NCBI RefSeq assembly: GCF_001949145.1
Contig: NW_019091364.1
Location: 2,594,740 to 2,658,739 of the forward strand
Length of the DNA stretch: 64,000 nucleotides
Direction of reading: 5' to 3'
DNA from: Acanthaster planci
Lineage: Eukaryota; Echinodermata; Asteroidea; Valvatida; Acanthasteridae
The position numbers and the translations under genes were made by a program. The notes beneath the pieces were generated by a model. The model saw nothing but the letters and a program-made list of their open reading frames with translations, ran no database searches and was not told where the DNA came from. Position 1 is the stretch's first letter. The number at the start of each line of letters is the position of its first letter. Shown here piece by piece: positions 60,634 to 64,000 of the stretch.

Positions 60634-63444
60634 GTAAGACTGAGGGTTGTTCAACATTATTATAGGTAGCTTTATATATGGTTTCAAGGGCAGATTCAGA
60701 GCCTGGTTTTGGGGAGGACATCAAATCTTTATACATGTAGGATCTTGCTCATGTGATCGTACGGCCTTTTTGAGGTATGAGGCTAAACTTGGGGTTTTGG
60801 ACATGCTTGGGAGGACTTCAGGGAGACAAGATACACTTTACATGTAGTTCCTGAGAGTTGTCGTCCACTCTTTTTATTTGACAAAAACCAAACAAAATTT
60901 GCCTTTTAACTTCGGCCCCTCCACCCATAGGGAAAATTCTCAAAAGTATTTAACTTCTCTGTGAAGTTCCAACAGTTTATTCCAACACTTTCTGAAATCC
61001 AGTCTTAAGAAGTTACTTCAAACTTCTTTGACTTCCGAAACACAACTATCGAAAACTTGATATCTTTGGCAATCCCAAATTCGAAACCAGTATTTGTCCT
61101 TTTGTTTAGTGGCAGTCGATAGCAACCCAAAATTCTTTTGTGAGTTCGCTCAATTGTAGCAGCGCTGTTGTGGCCAAGCTGGTCGGCAAGGAAATACCGG
61201 CACTTTATTGACAGGAAATTGATTGCGATACCGGTTTTGGTCACTTCAATGGAAGGATATCCTGGATTTGGCCTCTCTCAAAATTGAAGTGGGCCAAGGG
61301 TTGAAGGTTGGAAGGTTGGGCTTTCCAAGCTGCAACAGTCACTGTTCCATGGGTCCAGAGGTGTGTATAGGAACAAGCCTGGAAGGGATGATTTCAAAAT
61401 TCACCAGGATCAAGGTATACATGTACGTACATGTAGTGTAGTGAGCTCAGTTTTAAGTCACCAAAACACAATTTTTTTTTTTCAAGCATTAGGCCATGAA
61501 TGAGTCATGGGGCCTGTTATGGTTGAAAAAGAGGCTAGACTAGCGAAGCATTTATTTTTCAAGTGCAGTGCTCTTTTTTTCTAATGTGGTACCTGTATAA
61601 CTTGTTTTGCAGGGGGGGTATCTGGGGGCACTTGCCTTACATTGTAAAATGTACGTGTATGGTACTGCAGTGCATATTGCATTGCCTCAGCTATGTGCTC
61701 CAGTAAGTAAGAGGTTAGCCGGACATGGGTTTTTGTGTGTCTAGAGGGTGTGGGAGAACAATAAATGGGTTACTGGAACCACCCCCTTCCACCCACAGAG
61801 AACCAACGACCTCTTGCTAAAAGCAGAGGGTGGTGTACTCATAGGGGTGTGTACACATACATGTACAAACCGGAATATCTACTTGCGTTTTCAGCCCATT
61901 GTTGAATTCCGACTCTGGGCAGTGGTGCAATGACACAAGGGCTCTATTGTTGTCGGACTCTGACCTGTCATCTTTTCCGACAACGTTCTTTAGACATAAA
62001 CGTGTGCTTGTTTTGGGAGGGGATCAATATGTTAAAGGGACTCAGTGCCCTGACCTTGAAAACACAGCTGCGTTGGCACGGCTGGATTGTTGACATGGAT
62101 AAACAGCAACAAAAGGAGTTGCCAATTGTTGTCGCTTACTCGAATTCCGGATACATTTTCAGCTGGCCGACTAGTTTCCAAGAAATTCCCTTGTGATTTT
62201 TTTTCCCTTTTTCACGGCCCAGACTCTTCACACCAACAAAACAGGGGCACCTTGTTCCAGTTAGCCATTTGTGAGTTAAATTTGAATAAAATCTGGTACA
62301 CTGAGTAATCTGAGTGCACATGCATGTAAACATAACGATTTGAATTCCCCAGACTAAAGACACCGTTGCTATACCGCCGTGATTCGGGTCAAGGTTACTC
62401 CTAGACGTGAGAAGCTATTACAGTGATTATAATGTACAATTGTGGGCATTTTTGCAACTGATTTTTCACTTATTGACTGTTCCTTAACAATCTGCTGGTT
62501 GGTACAGCTGAATAGTTGGATATTCGATTGAATTGAAGGTCGAATATTCGAATAGTGAATCGTTTGAATTGACTCAGCCCTACTGTAACTCGCAAAAGGC
62601 TTACTGTATCTCAATACACATTGTGCAAATGTGTTGATTTTTTTGTTTGACGTTTCTTCCCGAATCCTGTGACTATAATGAAAAGTAACATACCGGTAAA
62701 TGTCCTACGACATGTAGCAAACCTCTCTTAAACTGAAGTTTGGAATTTTCATGTAAAGTTACAGAGGTGCTTCAGGAAGTCTGTCAATGGGCTCCGAATT
62801 TCTAAAAAAAAGGAGACATTCAAGATGGATCAGTAAGTTTCTTGGAATCACCCTGAATGTGTTACCCTGGATGTGTTGTGTTCTCTGCCATTAATTTTCG
62901 GGGAAACTGATGATGGATAAATTTTGTCAGAAATGGTTTGAGAACCTTGTTAATGAACCGGTACTGGTACATTCATTCATTCGTTTTGGTTTATTTGTTT
63001 AACCCTCCTATGCAAAGATGCATTCTTGACACCGTTGTCGGATCCGTCAAAATCAGTCATATTCCCATATGTGTCTGTGTACTGGGGGAAATCAAGTGCA
63101 AGGAATTTGACTGTTTTTGACAGTTACAGTAGAAACAGGGTTAAATTAAAAACGTGACCAAATACATATACATAAAGTCCAGATGTTTAAACGATTTGGT
63201 GTACGATAAAAGAGACAATTACTGCTAGAATAAAATAGACAGCAAAAATTACTACTCGCAAATGGACCATAAAAAATTAAAATCTGTAAATACATTTAGA
63301 ATATTTAATTAGTACAGTACATAAAAATGATTTACCACGAACCCTCCCAAATACATGTAATTACAACAAGCACATGCCTAGAATAAATACATGTAACAAA
63401 AAGTAAGACATTATATGAGAGTGTACGTCCATGTAGATACAGTA
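60634..63444. other. probable first intron of the 60553 gene
   Basis: AT-rich with TACATGTA words. No exon with a consistent phase after 60633 was found. A small exon-like interval at about 62780-62835 does not fit the phase. Confidence 0.35.
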
Positions 63445-63777
63445 GCAATCGGTTTGTAGCAGTATTTTTGGTTTCACGCTTCAAAATGCTCAGAAATATG
63501 CTAGAACAACTACAGAGTAGAAGAGCAGTCGCAATCGGTTTGTAGTAGTATTTTTGGTTTCACTCTTAAAATGCTCAGAAATATGCTAGAACAACTACAG
63601 AGAAGAGCAGTCGCAATCGGTTTGTAGTAGTATTTTTAGTTTCACGCTTAAAATGCTCAGAAATATGCTAGAACAACTACAGAGAAGAGCAGTCGCAATC
63701 GGTTTGTAGTAGTATTTTTAGTTTCACGCTTAAAATGCTGAGAAATATGCTAGAACAACTACAGAGAAGAAGAGCAA
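63445..63777. repeat. 82-86-bp tandem repeat, four copies
   Basis: Copies start GCAATCGGTTTGTAG at 63445, 63531, 63613 and 63695 and end ACAACTACAGAGAAGA-like. The first unit is 86 bp, the next two 82 bp; the differences are a small insertion in the purine-rich tail (GAGTAGAAGAGCAG against GAGAAGAGCAG) and single bases. There are no unique spacers, so it is not a CRISPR array. Confidence 0.95.
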
Positions 63778-64000
63778 GTACAACCATCCAACTTTTCTGG
63801 GCCCTTTATGCCCCATTGCAAGTGTGTCCAACATGTAATAGTTATCCCATTGTGTGGAAATACCCACCTACTAGTACTGTACATTCGTGTAATGTTTGTA
63901 TAAGCCCAGTAATAATTAAGAATTGCTTCAATAAATTTGCTCAATTCATTCAAACGCCTTCAAAAAGCCATCACAACTAAATTCAAGCAAGAAAAATGGT

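Noticed and set aside
62780-62835. Exon-like interval (KSVNGLRISKKKETFKMDQ) before a GTAAGT
   Set aside because: It is open only in a phase that does not follow the 60633 donor, and no other exon supplies that phase.
63445-63777. CRISPR-like array
   Set aside because: Units are contiguous without unique spacers, and the genome is eukaryotic.

Overview
The window looks like draft nuclear DNA of an animal. Genes are rich in introns with GT-AG borders, exons are GC-rich inside AT-rich surroundings, there are two runs of N, and several families of short hairpin repeats. The four recognisable genes are bilaterian orthologues whose exon phases join without conflict. Intron richness, short non-LTR remnants and the many AGGCCTA and TACATGTA words suggest a marine invertebrate deuterostome such as an echinoderm or hemichordate. 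The species is an inference and cannot be proved from the sequence alone.

Layout. 1-6664 (minus): eight coding exons of a KLHL10-type BTB-BACK-Kelch protein; the last exon lies off the left edge. 9342-10311 (minus): a two-exon, 117-residue protein I do not recognise, with an MGCRVS start typical of N-myristoylation. 11271-14359 (plus): MPLKIP (TTDN1), three exons, head to head with the small gene. 14360-24968: a convergent intergenic region holding a 20-bp tandem array and small hairpin or MITE repeats. 24969-34081 (minus): CDK12/13, seven coding exons, with a GC-AG intron inside the kinase domain and an apparent one-base frameshift in the last exon. 34082-41117: repeat-bearing intergenic DNA. 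41118-50857 (plus): WDR24, seventeen coding exons, complete to the stop; the first base of the start codon may lie in an unseen upstream exon. 50858-60552: intergenic DNA with a truncated non-LTR retrotransposon, a 128-bp tandem repeat and a 581-bp gap that begins at an inverted repeat. 60553-60633 (plus): a probable first coding exon of an unidentified gene running off the right edge. 63445-63777: a four-copy tandem repeat.

How the genes relate. They do not form a pathway or an operon. KLHL10 is a CUL3 adaptor of the male germ line, MPLKIP is a trichothiodystrophy protein, CDK12/13 is the cyclin K kinase of the RNA polymerase II tail, and WDR24 is a GATOR2 subunit in amino-acid signalling to mTORC1. 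The notable point is order: MPLKIP and CDK12/13 are tail-to-tail neighbours as MPLKIP and CDK13 are on human 7p14, and KLHL10 sits nearby as it sits near CDK12 on human chromosome 17. I found no CRISPR array, no defence system and no convincing new multi-gene system. The most unusual items are the orphan myristoylation-type gene, the paired 59-bp palindromes ending in telomere-like words, the in-phase 20-bp TTCYAGAA array, and the kinase frameshift.
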